Positions 27,164 to 39,815 of a DNA stretch of 64,000 nucleotides are shown piece by piece (position 1 is the stretch's first letter; every line of letters begins with the position of its first letter). A program made the translations under genes and the position numbers. The stretch spans positions 1,756,001 to 1,820,000 of the forward strand of contig JAJTWR010000308.1 in the NCBI GenBank assembly GCA_021613335.1, in the 5' to 3' direction. Under the pieces are notes generated by a model. The model had not been told where the DNA came from. It searched no databases and saw only the letters and a list, made by a program, of their open reading frames with translations. Source of the DNA: Whitmania pigra. Lineage: Eukaryota > Annelida > Clitellata > Hirudinida > Haemopidae.

Positions 27164-28583
27164 TCAGGCGTTAGGCTTCTGCAAAGAACTATGCACCTTA
27201 AAATTTTGGAAGAATTTGCTCAAATCAAGAGAAGTTTGACTGCTGATGCTGGGGATTTGCTGTTCTTTTGATTCTTGTTCGATTCTTTGTCGAGTGATGT
27301 AATCATAGGTCGTCATCTTGCGATATGCTGGAAATTAAAATAATTAGCAACAGCAACTACTCGGAGATTAAATTATTGGCGAAGAAGCAACTTCTCACTC
27401 AAAAAGATGTGAAACCCGAGCAAATGAATGATCAACGAGGCCGTAACGAGACACAGAACGACACTCAAAACCACCGTCGCCATCCAAACAACACCTGAGG
27501 ATTCTATGTAAAACACCTTGAAAACTGAAAATTATTAAATAAGCAGAGAATTATTTTGTTGAAGCAATAATGTAAGTTATAATTTAAGCACTTATCTAAT
27601 AATAAACTTTACTACCAGGAAGGCAGACATCATAAGTTCTATTGGAAGAAGTTCCATTGAAGGAAGATGAATTCAATTTAATCTCCTCAAGTTGCACTGG
27701 AATCAGGTTAATAGTAATAATTTCTAAGTTTAAATTTTTCTATTTTTAAAACTTTGTCAAATTTTCCAGATTACAAGGAAAATCAAGCAATCAAAATGTC
27801 CTAACTCAAGTAAGGCTTCAAATATGTTCCCTCTGTTTGATCAGTGAAATAAGAAACAAATTCTAAGCACAAAAAAGCCGCCATCCACAAACAGGCCAAT
27901 ATTGTTGACATGAGGGTCCAAATAAAAGATCTATAATTCTGGGATCCAATGCAATTGTTCAGCCATTTGCAGTGGTGATCAAACTTGGCTATGCATTTGT
28001 TGCAAGCACCACAATGTTTAGAACCTGGAGATCTAAAAATAAATATTTTATTATCTATTTATTATTTATCTATTTAGTTTATTAAATCTGAGAAAAAATA
28101 GTAAAGCACTTACACCTCTACTTCACAAATATTGCACCAGAAATTTTCAATAACGTTTCTATGAAGATTTCTATCAAATACTGATGGCCTTGCAGATTTT
28201 GATTTAAATTTAAAAGCAACATTTTCATCAGCAGGATCAACAGAAACAACAACAATTTGGAAAATTATGTTCACAATCAAAATGATGCTAAAAATCTAAA
28301 TTTTTCAGGTTAAGAAAATCAAATTACTCTAACTTTTACTTTAACTTTTATTGAAATTCACTCATTCAGCTTCGTTTTAATCAAAGGATACGACATAATT
28401 CACGAGTTGAAGTCTTTTTACAAGTGAGGGGATGCATGTTAAATAAAAGTACAGAGTTAAGTATAAAATTACAAACCATGAAATAATTTGAAAAGGATGT
28501 AGTGGCCAGGACCAGCCATTAATTCGTCTGAAAGCTTTTTCGCTTTCATCAGTGTAATTTAATTGTTTGACAAAAACTTCCAT
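27164..28583 (-). CDS. ZDHHC1/11-like: Palmitoyltransferase of the ZDHHC1/ZDHHC11 type (apparent frameshift in exon 2)
   Basis: A membrane S-acyltransferase that transfers palmitate to protein cysteines. Six exons are inferred: 28583-28404 (or ending at 28422), 28296-28114, 28032-27806, 27696-27616, 27524-27399 and 27327-27164. Exon 1 has [15 protein letters not shown], a family hallmark, plus TM1. Exon 2 has TM2 and SVDPADEN. Exon 3 has the cysteine-rich catalytic core ([23 protein letters not shown]). Exon 5 has a TM, and exon 6 has KMTTYDYI at the position of the family's TTxE motif. Exons 3-6 join in frame. In exon 2 the reading frame changes at a CCC run (about 28259-28261): TM2 is read in one frame and SVDPAD in the next. 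A short out-of-frame upstream ATG lies at 28590. About 319 residues are expected if the indel is an error. Confidence 0.85.
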
Positions 28584-28712
28584 CAATCATTTACCAGTAC
28601 AGTAAAAATTTATAATTATAAACGTGCAAAAAAGTGTTCTCTTGGATAGATCTCTGAAAGATATCCGATATTTGTAAAGAGAGGTTGAGCTTCTAAAATC
28701 ACGACGGGCACC

Positions 28713-29110
28713 ATGGCAATGGTAAGTCTAAAGGACAGCAACCGCCTTTCATTTTAAATTAATTATTAACAATTGTATTTGTAGTTGATGCAATTTGTAA
28801 GTTGTAAAAAAAATTAATTTAATAAATATCAATTACAGTCACGATCGGCGAAGAACAAAAAAAGTAAATCTATAAGCTTAAATGAACAACATTGTGAAAT
28901 GTTTTACAAAATTTATTTCTAAAAAGGTGATTAGTTTGAACTCAATAATGTTACTTTCATCTGCAGTAGTAAACCATGGAACTACCAGAATTAGTGCTCC
29001 AGTCAATTTTAAGACAAGAATTTGTTCCCTAACATGATCGTCATTTATTTCAGGAGAATTTCGAAAAAGTCGAGCAAAATGTCTTCTCCTTTCTCGATAT
29101 TAAATCCTAA
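28713..29110 (+). other. Possible small spliced gene, divergent from ZDHHC (unidentified)
   Basis: An ATG in good context (GGGCACCATGG, 28713) is followed after nine bases by a strong donor (GTAAGT at 28722). A candidate second exon starts after AATTACAG at 28839 and encodes SRSAKNKK before a GTAAAT donor. Later acceptors (CTGCAG near 28966 and TTATTTCAG near 29053) border short open stretches, one ending ENFEKVEQNVFSFLDIKS before a stop near 29108. I could not join these into one convincing protein, and I do not recognise it. The start lies about 130 bp from the ZDHHC start on the opposite strand, so the two could share a bidirectional promoter. Confidence 0.25.
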
Positions 29111-29561
29111 ATGATATAAATCCACGACATCCTAGAATTGAGTAAAGTCTTACTTTATTTTTAAATAAATTGTTGTTTGATGTGATTGTTTGTTAAATGT
29201 TCAGACCCAAATGATATTTAGGATTTATGAATTTTAGGCAAGATTAAAACTAGAATAGCAGAATAATGTTCATAAAAATGAGTTGATAACAAATGAAGAT
29301 CCTTTTGAAATATACAATTTTATATAGGGTTGGAATCAAAACGGAGAAAGCTAGAAAGTCTCAAGAAACACAGCATTAGAAGATGGGCTGTCGTATTTGT
29401 TTAAAAAAAAATTTGTTCCCTATTTCAAACAAAAAAACAATATAAATATATTGTTTGTTAATAACCTCTGATTGATTATTTTGCGTTTATAATTGTTAGA
29501 CTCCCATCATAAATATCTACAACTGTTCACCTATCAAAGTTCTCATCCATTATGAAATTTT

Positions 29562-29965
<404 letters not shown>

Positions 29966-30875
29966 TGATTTTGATAATAATGAATAATAGAGTGAAATCA
30001 TCCGCTATAGGTAATGGTGTTGTCTGTCTTGATTGTTTATTTGTGAAGAAGTTCATTGGAACATCTTATTGTGTTGAGGCATTTAAATATCAACAACATC
30101 TGGTGGGAAGGCACAAATCTGGCGTGCAAACCAATCATTGCCAACAAACAGCATTGTTGAGAAATGTTGAGACTCAGTTACTGATCCAATATCAACCGTA
30201 ATTTGTTTGTTAAAGTACTTTATGCACATGAAATCGAAAACTTAATATTAACATTTCTTAGCGAGTTGTAGATGAAGTTTTAAAAGTTCAAGTTATGATC
30301 TTCTGGAGTTAAATACGACATTAAAGAACTTAAATTAGCTCTTGTCTTAAATGAAGTTTACGAATATTTATGGCAATAATATATTATTAATGATATTTAT
30401 ATAATAATACTAGTATAATAATAGAGTAGAGGAGTATTCTGACACTAGACACCAGTTGGCTCGTAAATGGATGAATCATTGGAACATCTCCCAATTTCTA
30501 ATTTCTTCACCGCAAGTGCAAGTGCGAAATCATTATGACTTTTTGAAGCGAGAATAAAAAGCTGAACAATCAACAAGAAATTCTTTGCCAACATTTTCAT
30601 TCTCCAAACAAGTTTTTAATTATTTGAAATTTTCTGTCATACTTTCTCGAGCAATGAACTTTGTAGAGTTCTCTGCAATTTCATGAAGTTGAAAACAATT
30701 TTTAGAAATTATCGCTAATATTTGTTCATGGTTTATTTGTGTGCAAGCAGAGAGCTTCAAATTACATTTTCATTACACGTTCAAACGTTTAAATAAAAAA
30801 ACTTCCAATCCAGCCGAGCACACACAAAATGATGTTCTTAAATAATCTCAAAACGTTTCTATGCAGTTAAAATTC
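29966..30875. other. Non-coding, probable 3' region of the LHX2/9 gene
   Basis: No gene seen. This lies just downstream of the LHX2/9 stop codon on the minus strand and may hold its 3' UTR. I could not fix a polyadenylation site. Confidence 0.4.
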
Positions 30876-33800
30876 TTAAGAATTCAGGAAGCCACGCGCC
30901 ATGTCCGTGAGGGCAGACGAGCTATCTTCCTCGTCGAATTGGTGCTGATGACTCAGCGATGGAGTGGAAACGTCCGACAGACTAGGAGACATGAGGCTCT
31001 TCAGGGTTGACCTGTTCACCCCAGAACCCTGGGGGGATTCTGAGGAAGTGTGGCTCTTGTCAGTAATGGAAGATGGTCCGTCGTCCCGGCAGGATAGGTC
31101 TTCACCCCTTTCCAGGTCTTGTTTCATGACATTTCTTCTGAATTTAGCCCGAGCATTTTGAAACCAGACCTAAATTGTTTGCAATTCTCGTAAATTTGAT
31201 TAATAAAACAAATTAGCTGTTTTTTACAACTTATGGTTTTAGTTTGAATATTTCTACAACAATATTTTCAAAAATGAAATATCTTCAATTCGAGTAAATT
31301 TCAATCATTCTCCAAGCTATATTAGAGCAGTTTCATCTTTCAACAGGGCATTAATATCATTGTTGACGTAGAAATTGATGAAAAAAAAGTTTTCAGATCA
31401 CTATGCAACCCAGCTGGACTAAAGTGTGATCATGGTTAACATATAATTTTGTCCTTTATTAGCAGCTCATAAAACTTTCACTTGAAATAGGCATAGATTG
31501 TGATGCATCAAATGTGTAGCCAAATGTAAATAAATAATAAAATATTATGAAATACTAAGTAAAACAAATATTTTGCCTCAACAAAATGAGGATATAATTC
31601 ACAATTGCTAAAAATAAATACAACGTGGCATCACATTGTTATTATTTGTTATTATCACAACAAATAAAATGCTTTTATCAACCCCCTTTATGACTTCAGA
31701 GTAAATTTTATTTAATTATTCAAATTGTTCTCAATATATATCAAGATATCAACTTATCTGATGTAATATGATTCACAACCAAGGAATTAAATAAAAATAT
31801 GAGTAATATTATAAATTTTATATTATAAAAGTTTCCACTCCTCTGAATTTACCCCTCATTGGAATAAAGTTGTAAAAATAAATCACAAAGCTGCTAAAGT
31901 CATTTATGAGAAGAAATAAATTGACTTCATCAACAACTTAATGCAGCATTACTAGAAGTTATTTTGTGATTGCAACAACGTGCTTGCAAAAACTGGCCAA
32001 TAACATTCAACATGTCGACCAGTAACAAAATTTTGCAAAGTACCTGTAAGACTCGCTTGGTCAGACCAGTTTTCTGTGCCAATTCCTTCAAGTCTTTGGC
32101 ATCGGGGTTGTGGTTGACAGCAAAATAGTTCTTCATTGTGCGCAGTTGGTGATGTTTGAACGAAGTCCTGAGACGTTTCTGTCTGCTGTTGTTGGAGTTG
32201 TTGACGCTGTTGTTGTTGTAAACACCGACCAACGATTTTCCATCCTTCACAAATTGAAATTCTTCACCTGCCAGGAATTCAACTGGATTGCTGTCGTCTG
32301 CTCAACAAATAACAACAACAAATTGGCAAATGATCTACTTCACTGTTGTTTTATCTCATGAACATTTGATGTAGATAGAGTCCTGTACATTATGTGGCCA
32401 TTATCAGATTTGTTCGTGAGCCTTGTTTGCTAAGAATAGAAGAATGTAATCCTCCCAAACCATCAACACTATACAAACTAACAATTTTATACTTTGTAAT
32501 TATAAGATTCTCAATATTGGTAAATTTAAAAATAGTTTAAATATGAAACTTTTTACAAAGGATGCAATTTTTTACAAAGGATTGCAAAGGTTAACTTTTA
32601 TAGTACTTAGGTTTACTCTTAAATATAAATGAAGATAAAAAAGTTTTTCCATAGTGTTGGAAATAATCAGAAATCTCTTTTTAGAGAGAAATTAAAATTT
32701 ATGTTTGAAATTTGTTTACTGAATGAATTCTAAATTTCTTACTGAAAAAAATAAAAAAAATGCGCCAATTTTATTTTTGAATAAAATTATTATATTAATT
32801 TTAATTAATACTTTAATTTTAATAATATTGATTTTGGGCGCCACTTAGTTCGTTTATAAAGGAGGATCGGCTCTGATTTGAGGACACATAAATTCAAACT
32901 CCATTTTCACAAGTGGCAGTTGAATTGATAACTTAAGTTATTACTAATGCAGTTCCATAGCCAGAAAACATGCATCATGTTTTGGTTGTATTTTAAGTAG
33001 TAGAGCTTATGTGACATTTAATGGTTTATTGTTTAACATATTTATATTATATCTATATATATATATAGTCTTCTGTGCCAATTATTATTATCACTATCAT
33101 TAATATTATTATTATTATTATTATCATTATTATATGTAATTATAATTTATATAACTAATGTTCAATATAATCAGCTTACAATGACATTCATCGGTAAAAA
33201 AGTTTCTAGAAAACTCACGGAAAACATATTGATCGTCGAAGGGGTCCGTTGCCGGGAAAATATATGAATCGTCTGCAGGTGTCTTTCTTTTCTTCGACCG
33301 ACACCTGACATTCTCTACGTAATTGTAACCTGAATTCTGATTGGTCTGCAATTCTAACTCTTGGAGGCTGTGATTTGTCGTTGAATCCAGAGAAGGCGGA
33401 GTATTGAAGTGAATGATTGGCTGAACGGAAGTGGTCACTGAATTCGAATCGATAGGAAATGGCAGAGTTTCGAGATGAAGAGAAGATATTAGAGATTCGA
33501 AGTGTGCTTTGCAGTAAATGCGTCCTTCCATCTGTCCGTATTGATGCCCCGATGATATGCTCGTCAGGCAAACTACGCACACGAAGCAAGAGACGTGGAA
33601 CAAATCCCGCTCTTTCGTGCAGACGACGAATTCATCGGGAGATATAAAGACATCGCACTTTTTGCACCTCTTGCCAAACAGCCTGTAAATGAAACGGGTG
33701 TTGTTGAAATCAAATCACATCACACTCAATGAGATTTCGTGAATTGAAGTCAATATCAACTTCAATCGATATCAATATCAACAAAGAAGATGTTAACTGA

Positions 33801-36800
33801 GACTGAATGCTCGGCAGGAACGATATTCCTTTTTCGAAAAATATCGATGGCAGCTGTTTTGTTAGTGAGAATAAAAATACAGCAGATGATTGACGCGTGA
33901 AGAATTGTTTACGCATCAGCAGAATAAACTCTTCAATTTTGGAGAGACTTCTTTCGAGCAGAAAAAGTTTGAATGACAAACCAGTTGAGTGCGTTGTATC
34001 GTGACAACAATGCGAGACAAGTGAGCTTTCACATCTTAATCAGAAAGGAGTGCATCAAGTTTTTGTTTGTTTTCCTTGTGACATGAAATGGTCGCACTTT
34101 ACAAATCCTCAACTCTTAATCCCTCTCATGTCTACGCCGCTCATGGTAACGATCTTCGGAGTCATTTGTAGCGACACCATTAAATAGCAGAGATCTTAAC
34201 GCCAATAGCAACATGACTATTAACAATAGTTAATCGTAGTAATACTAATAATATTAGTCACTTCTATTCATAATATTTATAAATAAAATTTAGACTTAAC
34301 GTGGTGCCGATGAAAATGTATAAAAGACAATTAAGTGCCAACCAGTCAAAGAAAGGGTTCCATAATTATTCGTGCATGTGAATGAATCACTCGTTCGTGG
34401 CATTAATTCAGCGCGACATGATTGAAGCATCGTAGGGATGGTCACAATTAACTTGAGTTCGGGTCATCCTGTGACGTCAGCAAAAGAAACAGATTGAAGC
34501 TGAATGAAACAGATTCAGGATTGTATTGTTTCATGAAGTGCATTTCCAGGTGGAAAATAATTCCACTTCATTCCTATTGAGGATGATGATGATGATGATA
34601 AGAACGACGATGATGATGATGATGATCTGAAAACTTTTGAAATACAACGAAGATGGGAACCAGATGCATGACAGTGGCTATATTAATGTTGTTTTATGCC
34701 AGTCAGGAGACAAAATGATTTAGAGACTAAATTTTAGCTTTTGAAGAAAATTTATCAATAAATTATTTTTAAATTTGTTGAAGTAAAAACTGTTTGAAAT
34801 TAAGCAGTTATTCATGTAACGCGAGAAATTTATTGTTTGAGATTTTTATGTAAAAATTTCAGTGAATCACAAAGTGATTTTCAATTTCCGAGTTGTTTTC
34901 ATTAGAATAAATTTATTTTTTTATAAAATTAAATTCCAATTTGTGAGTTTACTTTCATTAAAATAAAATATCAAATATCAACTCCAATTTATCACAAAAA
35001 TCTATCAACAATTAATGAAAATAATCGCTTTAAAATCGATCAAACACAGAAGTTGGTGAAAGTGACAAATGCAGCCGTCCATCCTTATTGATGTCAATCG
35101 GAGCTTCCCTCAGCAAGAGTCTTGCATCCAATAACGAAGGTCATAACGCAACTTCGTCTTCCATCAGCAACTTCTGAGAGGCCATTCCTGCCTGAGAATC
35201 CATTTCTAATTAGTTTCCAGTTTTCTTCTAATTTTTCCCAAATTAAAGATCGCAAGATGTTTTTATGCTGCAATTAGGCTGTCGTTATCCGCTTCCCAGC
35301 ACCTTCAGACGCGTTGAAGACATCTGTCTGACGACTGGAACAGGCTGCTGATTTGGGTCTTAATTTTCACATTTTCAAACATCTCTCAAAACCTTTACTT
35401 TCTCAGTCACCCGATCGTCACACACAACAACAACAACAACAGCAGCAGTAGAGTCGTCTCTCTCAAGTCTGAGTAATTGGCCGAACCGTCGAGAATGCTT
35501 GACTTCGGAGAAGAACAAAGTTGGACAACCTCTCCACATTCCAAATCATCGGAGTGTGAAACTTGAAAGACGAACCTCCCGCGGCCGAGACTTTTCATTT
35601 CTTGTTTCGTCCACTTTTTCATCCATTGTTCGTCCGTTTTATGTTCATTGTTCGAGCGTACTCTGAGCACATTTCAACCGTTGTTCGACGACGTTGAATC
35701 CATTTCTACGGAGTGCACTTCGAATCCAAACAACTTACAATGGCAGTCACTTCTGAGCCGATGACGCGGCTCTCCGTGGGCGCCACTTTATTCAAACAAG
35801 CGTGACAAAAGGTGCGTGGATGCCCCCCAGTGAGGCGCTGAAATCACGTACGATCAATGCACCTCTCCGACGAGACGGCCGACTACAAATTCAGAGCAGG
35901 GTGCAACGGACGACCTCGGAGAGTTCAAAGTTCATGCGAGGTCTTCAATCGAACGTTGTTCACGCCTAAATTCCAGTCTGAGGATTTTTTCCAAGAGCGT
36001 GCATTCCTTGGCAAGTTTAGATGCCTCTTTCCTTCATGCTTGGTTGCCCTGTGACACGGTCGGGTGATCGGAGTGTCGAGAAATAGCACACACCTGGCAT
36101 GGATGTAGCAGGTGTTGCACTTGTTTAAGAGTTTTTCTAAAGATATTACTTTCAATTCTGTTCGAAATGGTGACCTCAATGACATACATGACATGGTAGT
36201 GATGACGTGAGGACGATGGTGACATTCAACTCACGTCAACTTACATCAACTCGTATTGCAATGTAGGACAAAATCCAAACATGCAACGCTACATCGGTAT
36301 TAATTAGGAAAAAACCATTGTTCTCAAATCTAATATTGAATCATTATAACAATTACAATAACATGCAGGATCACATTCAGTGGATATTTCAGTCGGTGCT
36401 GATGGAAATATTAATGCAAATTTAATTTAAGAAGAAATTATAACTATTTACGAAAAAATGTATTTGCTAATATTTTTTAAATATTTGGATTAATGTTAAA
36501 AATAAAAATTCATAAATCAATATTCAACAAACAGACATTAAAAGGAACGAATAAAATACACAGTGGTCACATAAATTACGTGAAGAGTTTGCACGACGGA
36601 GGAGTACAATTAATCTTGAGACACATCAGCACATCAACACAACCGCATAACTCCGTGTGCACGCATTTCAGAAGTTCAACCAACAAATGACTTTCAATCA
36701 TCAACCCTCTTTCAACCAGACCTATCTTCAACCAATCAACCCGTCTTTTACTTTCAACCCATCTGTCAACTGCCGACCCATCTTCAACCATCAACCCATC

Positions 36801-38416
36801 TTCAGCCATCCACCAATTTTCAAGAGTCAATCAATCCTATTTTTAACAATCAAAACATTTTCAAACACCAATTCATCTTCAACCATTCCACCCATTTGAA
36901 AGTCAGGTTTCAGTAGATCGTTGGCATCTGCCCAAAGAAAATGAAAGAAGATTACCTAAGACATGGATAAGATAAGAAGGACTGAAGAATTGTTAATTTA
37001 AATATTTATTTTAGTTTATTATATTTTCAATTATTGATTTTCATCATTTTCAACAATTTCACACACACACAAATACGACCATATTTTCAATCGCATTTTC
37101 ATTCATTCATTCATTTTTTTCTCTGTTTCCACCGCCAAATTAAACAAAAAGTCGATTTGAAACGCCTCTTCCCGAGAAATGGGAAATTTGAGAAATAAAA
37201 AATAATTGGCAACGAGGGACGCTTCAACCCTGGTTGGTTTGTCTTTCAATCACCGAGGGAATTGGACGTAACTGGTTGAGAGATGAAGCATCATTTTCAT
37301 ATCAGAACAAGTTCACTGATCACTGATAAGAAGCCATTTATATCTCAATCGACATATGACTGAGTTGTAACAAGAGTACCTGATTATGATCTCGATAAAG
37401 TGGCTCGTGTGATGTGTGTGCGTGTGCGTGTGTGTGTGTCTCTTTCAAATGGACCATATTTATTAATACATTACTGCTCCAGATTTACAATAAATCCAAA
37501 CAGAATCAAGGAAGGAATGTAGTTTTCAAATAATTTTTAACAAATTAATAGAAAGTTCAATTAAAGTTTATTCGTTAAAGACATCGTACGCAACTTATTA
37601 ATACACAGAAAGAAAATATAAATAATAAAGAAAATATGTACACATTTATTTAATTTAATAATAATACGATATATGGTATAAATTGTGTTATATATGCCGT
37701 ATTGCAAGAATTACGTGACCATTTTAAAGGCAATTTGTACATTGCAACAAGTCGTAATGCACTAGTTAAGTGCTGAGTGTCTATTGATCATGAGTTCAAT
37801 CCAAAGTCATTAAATTAATTTTTAAGAAAATACGATTAATTCGTAAACAAAATCATCAACGAAAACCATTTATTCACTTTCTGCACCAACCAAGAAATGT
37901 CGACAACAACAATGACGATAATAATAATAATAATAATAATTATAATTATAACAATTTAAAAAATAATAATAATAATGCTAACTATAACATATAATAATGC
38001 TATTATCACTAACCACCATCTAATCGAATCATTTATTGCTAACCGATTAAAACAACAACGTAACCAGTAGAGCACGTAAACATCTTTTAAGACACATTCT
38101 CACAAGACACATTCTCACATTCACAGACCCACCTTTTATGATCTTGGCAGCAGAATATCTTGTCTTCATTAACGACGCACTTCGATCCAAACTGGAGCGA
38201 TTCTCCGCACTCGTGGCACCTGAGGCACTGCATGGAACTGTGCCACTGAAGTCCTCCAGCAGTCAGAACCTCTCGATCGAGGATCAGCTCACCGCATCCG
38301 TGACACCAGGCGTCTCTCCTCGTGCTTCTCCTGTCCTGGAAACTGCTTCTCGAGGTGAACTTGTCCGAAGACACTCGAATCGACTCTGTGGCTCTGGCCT
38401 GAGTTTCCAGAATCAT
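30876..38416 (-). CDS. LHX2/9: LIM-homeodomain transcription factor, LHX2/LHX9 (apterous) class
   Basis: A nuclear DNA-binding developmental regulator. Four exons join with consistent phases: 38416-38133, 33682-33219, 32267-32044 and 31169-30876 (421 residues). LIM1 is at residues 38-93 (CHGCGELILDREVL ... CLRCHECGESL ... CQDH). LIM2 is at about 101-156 (CKKCDVFISPDEFVV, then HVSCFVCVVC). The homeodomain is at about 279-338, with TSFKHHQLRTMKNYFA, HNPDAKDLKELAQKTGLTKR and VWFQNARAKFRR (Gln50, Asn51). This homeodomain is diagnostic of LHX2/9, and the intron after LTKRVLQ is in the expected place. The LIM domains are much more diverged, and LIM1 has two extra residues between its first His and the next Cys. 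The tail is Ser-rich. The first Met used is 38416; an upstream Asn/Gln-rich frame could belong to an earlier exon. Confidence 0.92.
33683..38132 (-). other. First intron of LHX2/9, with GC-richer blocks
   Basis: This 4.45-kb intron separates LIM1 from LIM2. It contains a (GAT)n tract (34575-34626), a block of more balanced base composition at about 35000-36230, a CAACC-rich minisatellite (36690-36895), a (GT)n tract (37408-37440) and an AAT tract (37918-37945). Open frames of up to about 89 codons are present, but none carries a known domain. The balanced-composition block is a candidate regulatory region by composition and position only. Confidence 0.5.
36690..36895 (+). repeat. Degenerate 21-bp minisatellite (TTCAACCATCAACCCATC-like)
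   Basis: Imperfect units close to TTCAACCATCAACCCATC recur about nine times. The period is roughly 21 bp, so a plus-strand frame stays open and reads FNHQPIF-like repeats. It lies inside the LHX2/9 intron on the opposite strand, and no splice context supports a gene. Confidence 0.7.
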
Positions 38417-39362
38417 GACTGGCTGTGGTTGCCTTTGAGACTGTTGTTGTTGTTGGTGATTTCGACGCAGTGTGTTTATGCTGTTGACGGTGTTGTTGTT
38501 GTTGTTGTTGCTGCTGATGTCGGAGAAGAGAGATCATGTTAGAGAGCGATTTAAAGGTATTTCAAAAATAGAGAGAAATTATCAATTGGTCACGCTTGAT
38601 AAGACTTCGAAGCATATGTTGAAATCCCACAAATGCAAATCAAAACTTGATAAGAACTCATTTACATCGCCTCTCATTCCGTTATCAATAAACTGGCATC
38701 ATCTACTCATCATGGTAATACTTTTTTTCTTTTCCTCATCATCATTATCATCATCATCAACAGCATCTACATCATCATCATCATCAACACTGTCGCGCTA
38801 CTATCGCCATCATTATTATCATCACCGAGACGGCTGTTAATTTTAATTTTTTGTATTTATGAAACGGTGCCAGGTTCATAAAGTTGCACAAATAAACTTC
38901 ATTGTGAGTTCCTTACTTGCATTCACGAATACGCAGAACATTTAATAGGTTTTATTAATTAACACATTAATTAAGATCAGTCTACACATTTTAATCTAAT
39001 TTATCGTGTAATTATCAATAATAATAGATTATATTATTAAATATAATAATTTTATATAATGGTAATAAAGTTAAAAACTCTTGCAAATGGCCAGGATTTG
39101 AACTCCTAACGTTGTCACACCACTATATAATATTAAATATCTATATTTTTTTAATATATTCTAAAAATCATTATGTAATATTAATTTATTACTATCATTA
39201 TCATTATTATTATTAACATGTTATATAATTATGTATAAATTATTAAATTGCTAAATTTAATTTCATTCATTATAATTATGATTTTTTCTCAAGACAAGTT
39301 TAATGAAAATGAATGATGTTAATAATAACAATATTAATAAAAATAATAATAAAAATAATAAA

Positions 39363-39430
<68 letters not shown>

Positions 39431-39475
39431 CCCACGGCAGCACACCACGGACCCACCACGCAAAGGTCTTCAGCA

Positions 39476-39555
39476 ATACGTGTATACAATGTATACAGTA
39501 TATATATACAATGCATACAATGTATATAATGTATACAATGTATATAATATATATC
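39476..39555 (+). repeat. 9-bp ATGTATAC-type minisatellite
   Basis: Units such as AATGTATAC, AATGCATAC and AATGTATAT repeat about eight times. The tract is partly palindromic (GTATAC) and could form hairpins. Confidence 0.75.
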
Positions 39556-39654
39556 CATCACATGTCTGCACCTTACGAACTGGCGCAAAATAAACTCAGA
39601 AATTTTAAGTCGAAATTGAATGAATTTCCTTAAAAAATGAAACCGTTGATGACG

Positions 39655-39815
39655 TCGAGTTGTGGTTGTGAGTTGTTGTTGCTTGTTGTTGATGTTTTTG
39701 TTGCTTGTTGCCTGCTGTTGTTGTTGTTGTTGCTTGTTGCCTGTTGCTGTTGTTGTTGTTGCTTGTTGTTGTTATTATTATTTGTTGTTGTTGCTGTTGT
39801 CGGATAATCTGAACA
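39655..39815 (+). repeat. GTT-rich compound repeat
   Basis: Runs of GTTGTT alternate with GCTTGTTGCCTGTTGCTG-like units, giving a higher-order repeat of about 27 bp. The minus-strand frame encodes Gln/Asn runs; I judge it non-coding. Confidence 0.7.
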
